Notes: generated from the letters alone by a model not told the origin. A stretch of 62,500 nt of DNA from Dyadobacter chenwenxiniae (GCF_022869785.1 NZ_CP094997.1:5507501-5570000), one strand, 5' to 3'. Shown: positions 1 to 9,301, counted from the stretch's first letter. Translations and numbers: made by a program.

Positions 1-989
1 GCTGCCGAGCATTTTTGCCCTTGATATTCAAATGCTCCTCTTATAAGACCTGTTGCCAAAGCCTTTGGATCCGCAGACTTATGAGCCAAAACGAAATCCT
101 TTCCACCCGTTTCACCTACGATCCTTGGAAATGTCTTATAAGCACCTATATTTTCACCAATCGTCTTCCATATCGTCTGAAATACCTTCGTGCTTCCAGT
201 GAAGTGAATGCCTGCGAAATCGGGATGTTTAAAAACAACATTCCCTGCAACGGGACCGTCAGCTAAAATCATATTAATTACTCCGTCTGGCAGGCCAGCT
301 TCCTTGAACACTTTCATGATCACATTGGCGGAATAAACCTGTGTGAAAGCAGGTTTCCAGAGCACCACATTACCCATCAATGCAGGAGCAGCTGGTAAAT
401 TTCCGGCAATAGCCGTAAAGTTGAAAGGCGTTATAGCAAATACAAATCCTTCCAATGGACGATATTCCATCCTGTTCCAAACGCCGTCAGAAGAGATAGG
501 CTGCTGGCTGTAAATGTCTCTCATGAAATTGACATTAAGCCTCAGAAAGTCAATGATTTCACAAGCCGAATCAATTTCTGCCTGATAAGCATTTTTAGAC
601 TGTCCCAGCATGGTTGCTGCGTTGATTTCTGCACGGTAAGGCCCAGCTATCAAGTCTGCCGCTTTTAAAAAAATTGCTGCACGTTGTTCCCAGTGCAAAA
701 TTGCCCAGCTCTTTCTAGCCTCCAACGCAGCATCCACGGCTGTCTGTACATCATCTGCACTCCCTTCATGAAAGTAACCCAGCAAATGCTGGTGATCATG
801 TGGCGGCGATATCGGACGTTTATTTTGGGAATAGATTTCCTGACTGCCTATATATTGCGGAATTTCAATTGTCTTTGATCTTGCTTCTTCCAGCGCTTTT
901 TTAAGCAAATCCCTTTCGGGGCTGCCTGGTGCATAATTTTTTACAGGCTCATTCCGCACAGCGGGAACATTAAAAATACCTTGCGACAT
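1..989 (-). CDS. pruA: L-glutamate gamma-semialdehyde (1-pyrroline-5-carboxylate) dehydrogenase, 3' part missing
   Basis: This is the N-terminal 329 residues of an aldehyde dehydrogenase; the rest lies beyond the left edge. Seen in the translation are the PFNFTA segment, the FTGSTKVF segment of the NAD-binding fold, the general-base Glu in GETGGK (about residue 293) and the nucleophile Cys in QGQKCSA (about residue 327), so the catalytic residues are present. The N-terminal extension and these motifs fit the PruA group, which oxidises glutamate semialdehyde to glutamate in proline breakdown. The start ATG at 987-989 begins MSQGIFNVP. The gene is divergent from thrC, with about 150 bp between them. 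Another aldehyde dehydrogenase subfamily is possible but less likely. Confidence 0.9.
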   Translation of the reverse strand, partial: MSQGIFNVPAVRNEPVKNYAPGSPERDLLKKALEEARSKTIEIPQYIGSQEIYSQNKRPISPPHDHQHLLGYFHEGSADDVQTAVDAALEARKSWAILHWEQRAAIFLKAADLIAGPYRAEINAATMLGQSKNAYQAEIDSACEIIDFLRLNVNFMRDIYSQQPISSDGVWNRMEYRPLEGFVFAITPFNFTAIAGNLPAAPALMGNVVLWKPAFTQVYSANVIMKVFKEAGLPDGVINMILADGPVAGNVVFKHPDFAGIHFTGSTKVFQTIWKTIGENIGAYKTFPRIVGETGGKDFVLAHKSADPKALATGLIRGAFEYQGQKCSA

Positions 990-1103
990 ATTTATAGTTT
1001 GTTAATTATTAATGATCAATTACAAAACACAGCCTTTATCAGACAAATTCACAGCTGATCTTTACTAATGCAAAATTTGTGGCCGTGCTGCCTGCTTTTT
1101 ATT

Positions 1104-1111
1104 TAAATTTG
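1104..1111 (+). promoter_or_regulatory. -7 element of the thrC promoter
   Basis: TAAATTTG matches the Bacteroidota primary-sigma -7 consensus TAnnTTTG exactly. A TTTG at 1076-1079 could serve as the -33 element, although the gap of 24 bp is a few bases longer than usual. Initiation a few bases downstream would give a 5' leader of about 25-30 nt to the ATG at 1142. It would also exclude the upstream GTG at 1079 as the start codon. Confidence 0.5.
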
Positions 1112-1141
1112 AATTCTCAAGTTTGCACAATAGTTACTGAA

Positions 1142-2449
1142 ATGATATTCTATAGTACAAAAACGGCCAGTATCAAGGCCTCAGCAGAAGAAGCTATTTT
1201 CAACAGCTTGCCTGCCGATAATGGGCTTTATATGCCTGAAAATATTCCGACTCTTTCCCCGGATTTTATTGCAAATATTGAAAATAGGACTTTCAACGAA
1301 ATTGCGATCGAGATAACGCATACGCTATTCGGAGGCGAAATTACGAGAAGCGAAATTGAAATTATCATTAACAAGGCTTATGATTTTGATGCGCCGATCC
1401 GGCAAATTAACGAGCAAGACTATGTTTTAGAGCTTTTCCATGGCCCTTCAATGGCCTTTAAAGACTTTGGCGCGCGATTTATGGCCGCAATTATGTCGCA
1501 CTATTTGCTGCGTTCAAAAAAAGAAATTAACATATTGGTTGCCACGTCCGGGGACACGGGCGGCGCAGTGGCGCAGGGATTTTTCCAAATTCCTGGCATT
1601 TCCATCACGATACTTTATCCAAGTGGCAAGGTGAGTGACATTCAGGAAAAGCAGCTGACTACGCTTGGACATAATGTCACGGCTGTTGAGGTGGACGGCA
1701 CATTTGATGATTGTCAAAAATTGGTCAAAGAAGCATTTCTGGATGCCGAGCTGAATGCCAGGTTCAATCTCGCCTCTGCCAATTCTATTAATATTGCACG
1801 GCTCATTCCACAGTCATTTTATTATTTCTCTGCCTATGCCCAATTAAAGAAGTTGGGTAAGCCTATTGTTTTTGCGGTTCCAAGCGGAAACTTTGGAAAT
1901 CTTAGTGCAGGGCTCCTGGCTTATAAAATGGGCTTGCCTGTTGCACATTTTGTGGCAGCCACCAATTTAAACAATGCCGTGCCAAGATATCTGGAAAGCG
2001 GGAACTACGAACCCCGCACTTCCATTGAAACGGTGTCCAATGCTATGGATGTCGGTAACCCTAGCAACTTTGTGAGACTTCAAAGATTTTTCGAGGATGA
2101 CTGGAAATTAGTAGCGGAAAAAATCTCCGGATATTATTTTGACGACGAACAGACAAAAAGTGCGATGCGAGAAGTTTCGGAACAGGCCGGATACGTAATG
2201 TGCCCGCATACAGCCGTCGCCTACAAAGGTCTTGAAGCATATAGAAAAAAAGACACATCGGATTTTACCGGCGTCTTCCTTTCCACGGCTCATCCGGCGA
2301 AATTTATTGATCTTGTTGAAGAAACTTTGGAAAAAGAAATAGAAATACCGGAAAGGCTCAAATCCTTGCTTTCTATTGAAAAAGTGTCTACTAAAATGGA
2401 TGCATCGTTTCGGGATCTTAAATTGCTATTAATGAACACATTAAAATAG
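1142..2449 (+). CDS. thrC: Threonine synthase
   Basis: A 435-residue PLP enzyme that converts O-phosphohomoserine to threonine, the last step of threonine synthesis in the cytosol. The N-terminal segment ADNGLYMPE, the PLP lysine in SMAFKDFGARF (about K107), the ATSGDTGGA phosphate-binding loop and PSGNFGN are typical of the family. The frame is open back to a GTG at 1079, but a -7 promoter element lies between that codon and ATG 1142, and the family N-terminus aligns with MIFYSTK, so 1142 is chosen. The gene stands alone and ends at a shared bidirectional terminator facing the next gene. Confidence 0.95.
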   Translation: MIFYSTKTASIKASAEEAIFNSLPADNGLYMPENIPTLSPDFIANIENRTFNEIAIEITHTLFGGEITRSEIEIIINKAYDFDAPIRQINEQDYVLELFHGPSMAFKDFGARFMAAIMSHYLLRSKKEINILVATSGDTGGAVAQGFFQIPGISITILYPSGKVSDIQEKQLTTLGHNVTAVEVDGTFDDCQKLVKEAFLDAELNARFNLASANSINIARLIPQSFYYFSAYAQLKKLGKPIVFAVPSGNFGNLSAGLLAYKMGLPVAHFVAATNLNNAVPRYLESGNYEPRTSIETVSNAMDVGNPSNFVRLQRFFEDDWKLVAEKISGYYFDDEQTKSAMREVSEQAGYVMCPHTAVAYKGLEAYRKKDTSDFTGVFLSTAHPAKFIDLVEETLEKEIEIPERLKSLLSIEKVSTKMDASFRDLKLLLMNTLK

Positions 2450-2525
2450 AATTTGACCGATAAGCACCGCGTGAGATTTTGTTATAGCATTACAATCGCA
2501 TCTGAGTCCACAAATATTGAAACCA

Positions 2526-2567
2526 AAAGAGGCAGAAATCTTCACGATTCCTGCCTCTTTCTTTTTT
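2526..2567. terminator. Bidirectional intrinsic terminator between thrC and the TPR gene
   Basis: A stem of about 15 bp with one mismatch has arms at 2526-2540 and 2546-2560 and a 5-nt loop. The core arm is AAAGAGGCAG paired with CTGCCTCTTT. A T-run follows on the plus strand (2562-2567) and a shorter one on the minus strand. It separates two convergent genes. Confidence 0.85.
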
Positions 2568-2581
2568 CCAAACAAGAAATG

Positions 2582-4390
2582 CTAGTTGATGACGTCTCCG
2601 CGCAAAAGTCGAAAACGTTTTCTTGACTCGGCGACAAAAATGCTTCCCGGATATTTTTCCATCAACTCCTGATAGAGCTTCATCGCAAGATCCTTATCCT
2701 TCAATTTTTCCTGGTAAAGTTTTGCTGATGCAAACAAGGCGTCATCCCCGTAAATGTCGTGGCCATATTTCGTAGTCAATACTTTCAGATACTCCATCGC
2801 CTGCTGGTTACTATCGAGCTTAATGTAAGTCTTTGCAGTCAGCCAGAGAATCTCGTCGGCCAGACTGTGATTTTGATATTTGTTAAAAAGTCCTTTTAAT
2901 GTATCGATCGCTTCAAACTTTTTATTTTGGAAGAGCATCAGCTCCACAGAGGAATATTGCTTCATTGCGGCTTCCGTACTATCGAGTCCGGTGTTGTCCA
3001 TAATGAGCAGCGAAAGCTCGTTCGCATCATTAGCAATCTCCCGCGAAGTTGCTTTTTTCAAAATATCCAGCACCGCTTTTGCCAACTCAAACTCTCCTTT
3101 GAAATAATGCAGCTTAGCATTTCTAAGTTTTGCTTCGTAACCCAACAGGTCATCCTTCTGTGATTTTTCAACCTGAGAATAAACCAGTGTAGCTTCCCAA
3201 GGCTCTCCCTGCAACAGGTAAATGTCGCCCAGATCGAGCTTACATTTGTCTACAAAATTTTTCTCCTGCTTGCCAGCTTCAATTGCAGTATTCAATATTT
3301 CAATGGCCTTTTTAAAATCATCCATATAGAATGCATTCAAAATCGCCATATTCCTTAATGCCTCCACGGTCCGCACGTTGACGCCGAGCTCATCCACGAG
3401 TTGCTGATATTGGCCAAGAAGCTTCTGCACTTCGCTTCGCCTGATCGGAAAGGTGTTTTTAACTTGTTCTTCTCGTGCAAAAATCGCCATTCTCCTCGCA
3501 ACCGGATAAAGCTGACCTTTGGGATATTCCTTCACCAAATGATCGAAGATCGTGCCGGCGTTACTATAATCCAGATTTTGAAGTGCAAGCATGCCAAGAT
3601 TGTACAGTCTCGAACCGTTGTGTTTAAAACGCTTGTCAAGCGATCGTTCCTGGATAAATGCTTTATAAAAATCCTTCTTTTGAATCTGGTACCAGATCAG
3701 TAATTCATTATAAAAGCCTTCGGAAGGAAACTTCTGGATTTTGTCGTAAAGCACTTTTTCCAATAAAGCCTGTTCCTTTTCATCCTTTGTGAAGTCCTGC
3801 AGCATGTTCTGAACCACCTCTATATTCTGATAGCGCATGCCGTAGGAAAGCAACTCATCGATCATTTGCTCAGGCGCATTCAAATCACGGTAAACGCTCG
3901 CCAGTTCGAGCTGGAAAATGTCTGTCCGCTTGGCAGCTTCCCGCGCCTCTATCAATATTTGCTTTGCCCATTCCGGTTTATTAAGCGCTCTGAACTCATC
4001 CGCTAAATCACGTTTAAGCTCAATGCGCGCTCCCGATGCAGCAATGCTCTGCTCTATCTTTTTGGTCGCCTCCTGCGCCTTTCCCTGGCCTTCCAGGAGC
4101 ACGCCCCAGTATAAGTTGTACCAGCTTGCGTTCGGCGCATCGTTCTTGATCTGCTTTTTGAAAAACTGCTCACCATCGCCCCACGCCTTGCTTTTAATGA
4201 TACAGCTTGTGTAGTTCTTCAGGGCATTCTTTTCAAATGAAGTTTTCAAAAAGCTTGTGTAGTAAGTCAGGGCCTTCGGGCAGTCATTGTTCTTGAAATA
4301 CTCCTCCGCCATTTCCTTCTCAGTCTGCCCCATCGCCGCCGCCCCGGAAAGAAGCATGTATATCAACACCCAACTCGAAACCTTTTTCAT
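2582..4390 (-). CDS. Secreted tetratricopeptide-repeat protein
   Basis: A 602-residue protein of unknown specific function. A signal peptide (MKKVSSWVLIYMLLSGAAAM, cut near MGQ) is followed by many degenerate TPR helices, for example around ALTYYTSFLKTSF, NMAILNAFYMDDFKKAIEIL and SLADEILWLTAKTYIKL. The C-terminal repeat ends in YPGSIFVAESRKRFRLLRGD, a pattern also seen in YbgF/BamD-like periplasmic scaffolds. It is probably periplasmic and mediates protein contacts. Its start codon abuts the candidate origin region, so its promoter must lie among the DnaA boxes. The product assignment beyond TPR is not supported. Confidence 0.85.
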   Translation of the reverse strand: MKKVSSWVLIYMLLSGAAAMGQTEKEMAEEYFKNNDCPKALTYYTSFLKTSFEKNALKNYTSCIIKSKAWGDGEQFFKKQIKNDAPNASWYNLYWGVLLEGQGKAQEATKKIEQSIAASGARIELKRDLADEFRALNKPEWAKQILIEAREAAKRTDIFQLELASVYRDLNAPEQMIDELLSYGMRYQNIEVVQNMLQDFTKDEKEQALLEKVLYDKIQKFPSEGFYNELLIWYQIQKKDFYKAFIQERSLDKRFKHNGSRLYNLGMLALQNLDYSNAGTIFDHLVKEYPKGQLYPVARRMAIFAREEQVKNTFPIRRSEVQKLLGQYQQLVDELGVNVRTVEALRNMAILNAFYMDDFKKAIEILNTAIEAGKQEKNFVDKCKLDLGDIYLLQGEPWEATLVYSQVEKSQKDDLLGYEAKLRNAKLHYFKGEFELAKAVLDILKKATSREIANDANELSLLIMDNTGLDSTEAAMKQYSSVELMLFQNKKFEAIDTLKGLFNKYQNHSLADEILWLTAKTYIKLDSNQQAMEYLKVLTTKYGHDIYGDDALFASAKLYQEKLKDKDLAMKLYQELMEKYPGSIFVAESRKRFRLLRGDVIN

Positions 4391-4828
4391 AATAGATAAA
4401 AAAAATTTTCTTTAGTTATTATCACTTACTATGTCTGTGGATAAGGGGATAATTAGTTTATCCACTGTAGATTAACATAGTTATCCACACATTGTGAATA
4501 ACTATGTGAGTTTATCCACTTAAGCTTTTAGATTTATCAACGTTTAACTTGCTGAAATACAAGTTAGCGATTTATCTGTTCACACTCCAGTGTTGGTAAC
4601 GTTGCTTTCTATTCGCTTTGTCTTATCCACATTTACTAAAGTGCATCAACGTAGTGTTAACTCAGGTTTAGATTGTATTTACCAACAAAAGTGAGCCACT
4701 TGATTTTTTATCCACAGATATTGGCACTTGTCCACACATTTGTTAACATTTTCGCCCGGCTTACCAACAAAATATTCGACTTATTAACATAGTTATCCAC
4801 AGTAAGTGTATAAGAAATCTGAAATTTT
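4391..4828. other. oriC: Candidate chromosomal replication origin (oriC) with DnaA-box cluster
   Basis: This 438-bp gene-free stretch is AT-rich and carries nine matches to the DnaA box. Exact TTATNCACA copies lie at 4436-4444 (minus), 4481-4489, 4493-4501 (minus), 4623-4631, 4708-4716 and 4793-4801. One-mismatch copies lie at 4458-4466, 4512-4520 and 4728-4736. Two boxes (4481 and 4493) form an inverted pair 3 bp apart. The run 4391-4425 is nearly pure A/T and could be the unwinding element. mnmG (gidA), a classic origin neighbour in other bacteria, starts about 4.5 kb away, and a parS-like site lies at 9316. dnaA is not in the window. Most genes to the right run toward this site, which is not the usual bias. 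Confidence 0.75.
4471..4801 (+). repeat. 19-bp direct repeat flanking the DnaA-box cluster
   Basis: ATTAACATAGTTATCCACA occurs exactly at 4471-4489 and again at 4783-4801. Each copy ends in a perfect DnaA box. A second direct repeat, TACCAACAAAA, occurs at 4680-4690 and 4762-4772. These iterated blocks lie entirely inside the gene-free stretch. Confidence 0.85.
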
Positions 4829-6436
4829 TTACTTTGGGAGCGTGATATTGATGTCGTTTAACTCAAAATTGGCCTTCAAAAGAATTTTATCAGGCATGTA
4901 TAGGATCATTTCGGGCTGTTTATCTTTATCCATCTCTCCCGCATCCCAACGTCGGTTGCGGTTCGCGTCGAGCGTAACGCGGAGATAGTATTTGCCCTGG
5001 GGAATGTGAATGAATGTATATGGGCTCGTGTATTGAGTTTCCATCAGCCTATATTGCTCGTCGACCAGCTCAATAATATAGCGCATGGAAGTGTCAGCAT
5101 TGACAATTGCGCCTTTAATCTGCCCATAATCTTCGTCTTTCAATACGGGATGTCTGATGAGTGTTTTTGGCAATGTATCGCCTTCTACACTAAGCATGCT
5201 GCCTTTTGGAAAATCCCATTTAATGGTGTCTTTCGCAAATGATTTCGCCTCGATCGTCAATTCCGTATGCGTAGGATTCCAGCGATATTTGAACGCGCTG
5301 AGCGGCTCGTGCGTAAGGCTGTCCGTAATTAATGTAATGTTTTTGTCGTCCAGGAACCGGACCGGTTTGTTTAGGTTCAGTGTGTAGGTAAATGTATTGG
5401 TGAGCGCCTTATTTCCCTCCGGCTTGGTGGTCATATTGAAAGGATCTCGTTGCCGCTCCTTCCCTCTTTGGACTTGAAATGCTATTTTTTGTTCAAAATC
5501 CGTAATGGTCCCAAGTGAATCGGTAACAGTAAGCTTCACCAGAGTCGAATCCGGATGCGGTTGAACGTTGAAGAATTTCAAAGCAGCCCCGTTCTCGAGC
5601 ATATAAGGAAGGGTATCATTGTTCATGAACTTCACGTCAACCTTTTCAATGGATTTGCTGAACACCACTGCATAGTTATTGACCCTCGGAATTGTTCGCT
5701 GGATTTTGAGTGCTGTATTATCCGAAAAAAACATGTTAAGGCTGTACGAGGCCGAGTCCGAACCAGCCGAAATGGGTTTCCCCAAAAAGCCCATCCGCTC
5801 GTCTTTTGCATTATAAAGCATATTCCGATTCTTGTCGTCTATCGCGATGAGCTTATAGTTTCTTGTCTGAATGTTTTCAATGGAGAATACGCCGCTACTG
5901 TCCGTTCTTGAAAAGTAGTAAGGTTTCTGCTTAGCGATATTCAGTGTGTCGCTTACATTATATAGCCCTACCAATGCATCGAAAATTGGCTTGTTGGTCC
6001 GAATGTCTTTCAGGCTCCCGTACACACGTCCGGAGTCGAGCGTAGTGCCCGTGCTAAACACAAGTTTGAGGTTTTTAGCGGGATTTTTTTCTGCAAAATC
6101 TCGGATTGCATCCCCAAAACTCAGGGTGTAAGTGGTGCTGTCTTTGAATTGATTTTTAAAATTAAGGGAAACAGACATTCCGTTTTGTTTGTATGAATAC
6201 GGATTATCCGTCTCTGGGGTAATGATCAGTTTCTGGTTAATATTATCTACGACAACATATTCATCGAAGAACATTTCAATTTTCTTGCCCTTAAAATTGA
6301 GCGTTTTATTGAGCGGATTACTTTCCAGAAGATTGGGTGGAATAGAATCTTTCTTGCCTCCCGTAGGAGAAACTTGTTGTGCACAGCGACCGAAAATGAG
6401 AAGGCAAATTATAGCAATGGCAATGGTTCTGATCAT
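4829..6436 (-). CDS. Ig-like-domain lipoprotein
   Basis: A 535-residue exported protein. The signal peptide ends in a lipobox-like LIFGRC, followed by QQVSPTGGKKDSIPP; the SPTGG(x)KD start after the cysteine is typical of a Bacteroidota lipoprotein family with an N-terminal Ig-like (Big_5/SbsA-type) domain. The next segment (NPLNKTLNFKGKKIEMFFDE) is the first strand pair of that domain. Later parts contain a carboxypeptidase-regulatory-like segment (around GRVYGSLKDIRTNKPI) and a C-terminal segment with RVTLDANRNRRWDAGE. It is probably anchored to the outer membrane; the function is unknown. It lies downstream of the methyltransferase and may end that transcript next to the candidate origin. 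Confidence 0.85.
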   Translation of the reverse strand: MIRTIAIAIICLLIFGRCAQQVSPTGGKKDSIPPNLLESNPLNKTLNFKGKKIEMFFDEYVVVDNINQKLIITPETDNPYSYKQNGMSVSLNFKNQFKDSTTYTLSFGDAIRDFAEKNPAKNLKLVFSTGTTLDSGRVYGSLKDIRTNKPIFDALVGLYNVSDTLNIAKQKPYYFSRTDSSGVFSIENIQTRNYKLIAIDDKNRNMLYNAKDERMGFLGKPISAGSDSASYSLNMFFSDNTALKIQRTIPRVNNYAVVFSKSIEKVDVKFMNNDTLPYMLENGAALKFFNVQPHPDSTLVKLTVTDSLGTITDFEQKIAFQVQRGKERQRDPFNMTTKPEGNKALTNTFTYTLNLNKPVRFLDDKNITLITDSLTHEPLSAFKYRWNPTHTELTIEAKSFAKDTIKWDFPKGSMLSVEGDTLPKTLIRHPVLKDEDYGQIKGAIVNADTSMRYIIELVDEQYRLMETQYTSPYTFIHIPQGKYYLRVTLDANRNRRWDAGEMDKDKQPEMILYMPDKILLKANFELNDINITLPK

Positions 6437-6513
6437 TGATTTATAAAGTTAAAGGCCCGCAATACAGATAACGCGTATTGAGGGCCCAGTCAGATTGTTG
6501 TCAGGATTTCTGA

Positions 6514-7419
6514 TTATTTTTTTGAAACAATGTATATAAGACTCGATGTATTAAGGTGCTCCTTATCACTCGATCTGCCTTTTAAATTTGACAAAAGCCC
6601 GGTTTTTACGCTATCCAGATAATTAATGCTTCCCCCGCTGTATTTGGTGCTGAGCATCCCCACATAGAAAGAATCAAACCACATCGGAAGAATGTTCTGC
6701 ACCTCCAAATTATGCTTTTTCAGCAGTGTTTTCATTGTTCCTTTGGTGAAGTGATAGAGATGCCTTGGGACATCGTAAGCGGCCCAGAAACGGCCATATT
6801 TAGTGGCATCAAAAGACTGTGGATTCGGAACGGCGATCAGAATTTTACCATTTGGATTAAGATGCTGGTAAAGCCACTCAATCGTTTCATTCAATAAATG
6901 GACATGTTCGAGCACATGCCACATGGTTATTATGTCAAATGTTTGATCAGTCAATTCAACCGCGTTAATCGATTCATGAATCGCAGCGCCTGCCCTCTTT
7001 TGCGCTATTACTCTTGCTCCCGGATCCGGTTCTGTTCCTGAAATTTTCCAGCCGTCTTTCTCCGTTGCAGTAAGGAAAACACCGGTTCCGCACCCTACAT
7101 CCAGCATGCTTCCTTTTGAAGGTGACAAGCTATTGATCAAGTTCACTTTCTGCTTGATCGTATGATTTCTGACGGCTGTGTAAGCTTTGGAAATCAAATT
7201 TGACTTCTCTTCATCGTGATGCGAAATGTAATCTTCCGACTGGTAGTAGGCTCCAATATCGGCTTCGGAAGGACGCGGATTGGTAAAAAGGAAATAACAA
7301 TTGTTGCATTGCTGAATGGTAAATTCCTTATGAGAAACGGTGTAATCTTCAACATTCAAATAGTTATTGAAGCTGGACTTATCGCAAATCGGGCAATTCT
7401 GAAGATTTTCTAACGGCAT
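6514..7419 (-). CDS. Class I SAM-dependent methyltransferase with N-terminal zinc-ribbon-like motif
   Basis: A 301-residue protein. The N-terminus carries two CxxC pairs (CPIC near residue 9 and CNNC near residue 38), as in many sugar or polyketide C-methyltransferases. The SAM-binding glycine motif LDVGCGTGVF follows, then DIITMWHVLEHV, the usual post-I region of Methyltransf_23 proteins. The substrate cannot be read from the sequence. Its start codon overlaps the mnmG stop codon by one base (TAATG), so the two are almost certainly co-transcribed and translationally coupled. Confidence 0.85.
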   Translation of the reverse strand: MPLENLQNCPICDKSSFNNYLNVEDYTVSHKEFTIQQCNNCYFLFTNPRPSEADIGAYYQSEDYISHHDEEKSNLISKAYTAVRNHTIKQKVNLINSLSPSKGSMLDVGCGTGVFLTATEKDGWKISGTEPDPGARVIAQKRAGAAIHESINAVELTDQTFDIITMWHVLEHVHLLNETIEWLYQHLNPNGKILIAVPNPQSFDATKYGRFWAAYDVPRHLYHFTKGTMKTLLKKHNLEVQNILPMWFDSFYVGMLSTKYSGGSINYLDSVKTGLLSNLKGRSSDKEHLNTSSLIYIVSKK

Positions 7420-9281
7420 TATCGTCCTATAAAAAGCATTAATACTGAAATGTCGGAAGGGCTCACGCCGCTGATTCTGGAAGCTTGCCCGATTGTTTGC
7501 GGACGTGTTCTTTTAAGTTTCTCACGGCCTTCAAATGACAACGATGTAACAACATCATAATTGAAGTTCTCAATAATGTTGAGGTTTTCCAGCTTGTTCA
7601 TCTTCTCCACCAAAAGCATTTCCTTCTCGATATAGCTGTCGTATTTGAGATTAATTTCTGCCTGATGAATTGAATCTGTTCCGTATTTTTCAAGCAAATC
7701 AGCAACGATCGGGCTTGCCTCGGTCAGTTGGTCAATAGAGATTTGTGGTCTTTTTAGAAGTTGCGCCAAGGCAATTTTCTCACGCAATGCTGCGGTGCCG
7801 ATTGCCTCGAGTGTCGGGTTGATCTCTTCGGGCGTCAATTTCGTTCCTGAGAATGCAGCAATGATCTGAGCGACTTCAGCTTTCTTTTTGTTTACATTAT
7901 CCAGCCTCTCCTGGCTTGCTAAGCCGAGATCATATCCTTTTTCGGTAAGGCGAATGTCTGCATTATCTTGTCTCAGCAGCGTGCGATATTCTGCGCGGGA
8001 GGTGAACATTCTATATGGTTCTTCTGTGCCTTTATTAATCAAGTCGTCGATCAAAACGCCGATGTAGGCCTCCGATCTTTTCAGCACGAATGGATCCAAC
8101 TCATACACATTTTGGTGCGCATTAATGCCGGCCATTAGCCCCTGACAAGCTGCTTCTTCGTAGCCCGTGGTCCCATTGATCTGCCCGGCGAAAAAGAGGT
8201 TTTTAATCAAATGCGTTTCGAGCGTCGACTTTAATTGCGTTGGCGGGAAGTAATCGTATTCGATCGCGTAACCCGGACGGAACATTTTTGCGTTCTCAAA
8301 TCCAGGAATTTTCCGGAGCGCTGCGTATTGCACGTCTTCGGGTAACGAAGTTGAGAATCCATTTACATAAACTTCAACTGTATCCCACCCTTCCGGCTCT
8401 ACAAAAATCTGGTGACGATCTTTATCAGCAAAGCGGTTAATTTTATCCTCAACCGATGGACAATAACGAGGTCCAATTCCTTTAATGCGTCCCGAGAACA
8501 TCGGTGACTTTTCAAAACCCGTTCTCAGGATTTCGTGCACCTCAGAATTCGTATAAGTAATCCAGCAGCTACGTTGCTTAGCAAGAGGCTTTGTATCCGT
8601 GTAAGAAAATTTGGATGGATTTTCATCTCCGGGCTGCTCTTCCATTTTGGAGTAATCCAGCGAGCGACCATCCACACGCGGCGGCGTTCCGGTTTTCATT
8701 CTGCCGGCTTCGAAACCCAATGTTAACAGTTGCTCGGTGATTCCGGTTGCTGCTTTTTCACCCGTCCTTCCGCCTCCAAAATTTTTCTCGCCAATATGGA
8801 TTAGGCCATTCAAGAATGTTCCATTCGTAAGAACTACGGACTTGGATTTGATCTCAATTCCCAGGCTCGTTTTAACTCCACAAGCCTTTCCATCCTCGAT
8901 CAAAATCTCCTTCGCAGTATCTTGCCAGAAATCAACATTCGGATTATTTTCCAAAACATTCCGCCATTCGGTGGCAAACATTGCCCGGTCGCTCTGGCAT
9001 CTTGGGCTCCACATCGCAGGGCCTTTTGACAGATTGAGCATCCGGAACTGGATCATTGTTTTGTCGCTGATGATCCCCGACTGTCCGCCGAGTGCATCGA
9101 TCTCACGAACAATCTGCCCCTTCGCCACACCGCCCATTGCGGGGTTGCAAGACATCTGGGCAATGGTGTGCATATTCATTGTAATCAGCAGAACGGAGGA
9201 GCCCATCGTTGCCGCAGCCGCAGCTGCTTCACAACCCGCATGGCCTGCTCCTACCACGATTACATCATATTCTTGAAACAT
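7419..9281 (-). CDS. mnmG: tRNA uridine-5-carboxymethylaminomethyl(34) synthesis enzyme MnmG
   Basis: The 620-residue length is normal for MnmG (GidA). The FAD-binding VVGAGHAGCEAA motif opens the protein, followed by MSCNPAMGGVAKGQIVREIDALGG, which is diagnostic for the family. Cysteine segments PRYCPSVEDKI and GYEEAACQGLMAGINA are also present, and the C-terminal helical domain ends in ISGVSPSDISVL. With MnmE it modifies U34 of tRNAs that read codons ending in A or G. The gene starts about 50 bp after ybeY, with a parS-like site in the gap, and is coupled to the methyltransferase. Its closeness to a DnaA-box cluster recalls the gidA-oriC linkage of other bacteria. Confidence 0.97.
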   Translation of the reverse strand: MFQEYDVIVVGAGHAGCEAAAAAATMGSSVLLITMNMHTIAQMSCNPAMGGVAKGQIVREIDALGGQSGIISDKTMIQFRMLNLSKGPAMWSPRCQSDRAMFATEWRNVLENNPNVDFWQDTAKEILIEDGKACGVKTSLGIEIKSKSVVLTNGTFLNGLIHIGEKNFGGGRTGEKAATGITEQLLTLGFEAGRMKTGTPPRVDGRSLDYSKMEEQPGDENPSKFSYTDTKPLAKQRSCWITYTNSEVHEILRTGFEKSPMFSGRIKGIGPRYCPSVEDKINRFADKDRHQIFVEPEGWDTVEVYVNGFSTSLPEDVQYAALRKIPGFENAKMFRPGYAIEYDYFPPTQLKSTLETHLIKNLFFAGQINGTTGYEEAACQGLMAGINAHQNVYELDPFVLKRSEAYIGVLIDDLINKGTEEPYRMFTSRAEYRTLLRQDNADIRLTEKGYDLGLASQERLDNVNKKKAEVAQIIAAFSGTKLTPEEINPTLEAIGTAALREKIALAQLLKRPQISIDQLTEASPIVADLLEKYGTDSIHQAEINLKYDSYIEKEMLLVEKMNKLENLNIIENFNYDVVTSLSFEGREKLKRTRPQTIGQASRISGVSPSDISVLMLFIGR

Positions 9282-9301
9282 ATTTCTATTACTTATTAAA
9301 C

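Noticed and set aside
1079..1141. Upstream GTG start for threonine synthase
   Set aside because: A -7 promoter element lies between this codon and ATG 1142, and the extra 21 residues are not part of the family.
4806..4988. Open frame starting in the candidate origin
   Set aside because: It is antisense to the lipoprotein gene and starts in a stretch dominated by DnaA boxes, with no sensible product.
8737..9276. Long open frame antisense to mnmG
   Set aside because: A shadow of the strongly conserved mnmG coding sequence; its product has no recognisable motif.
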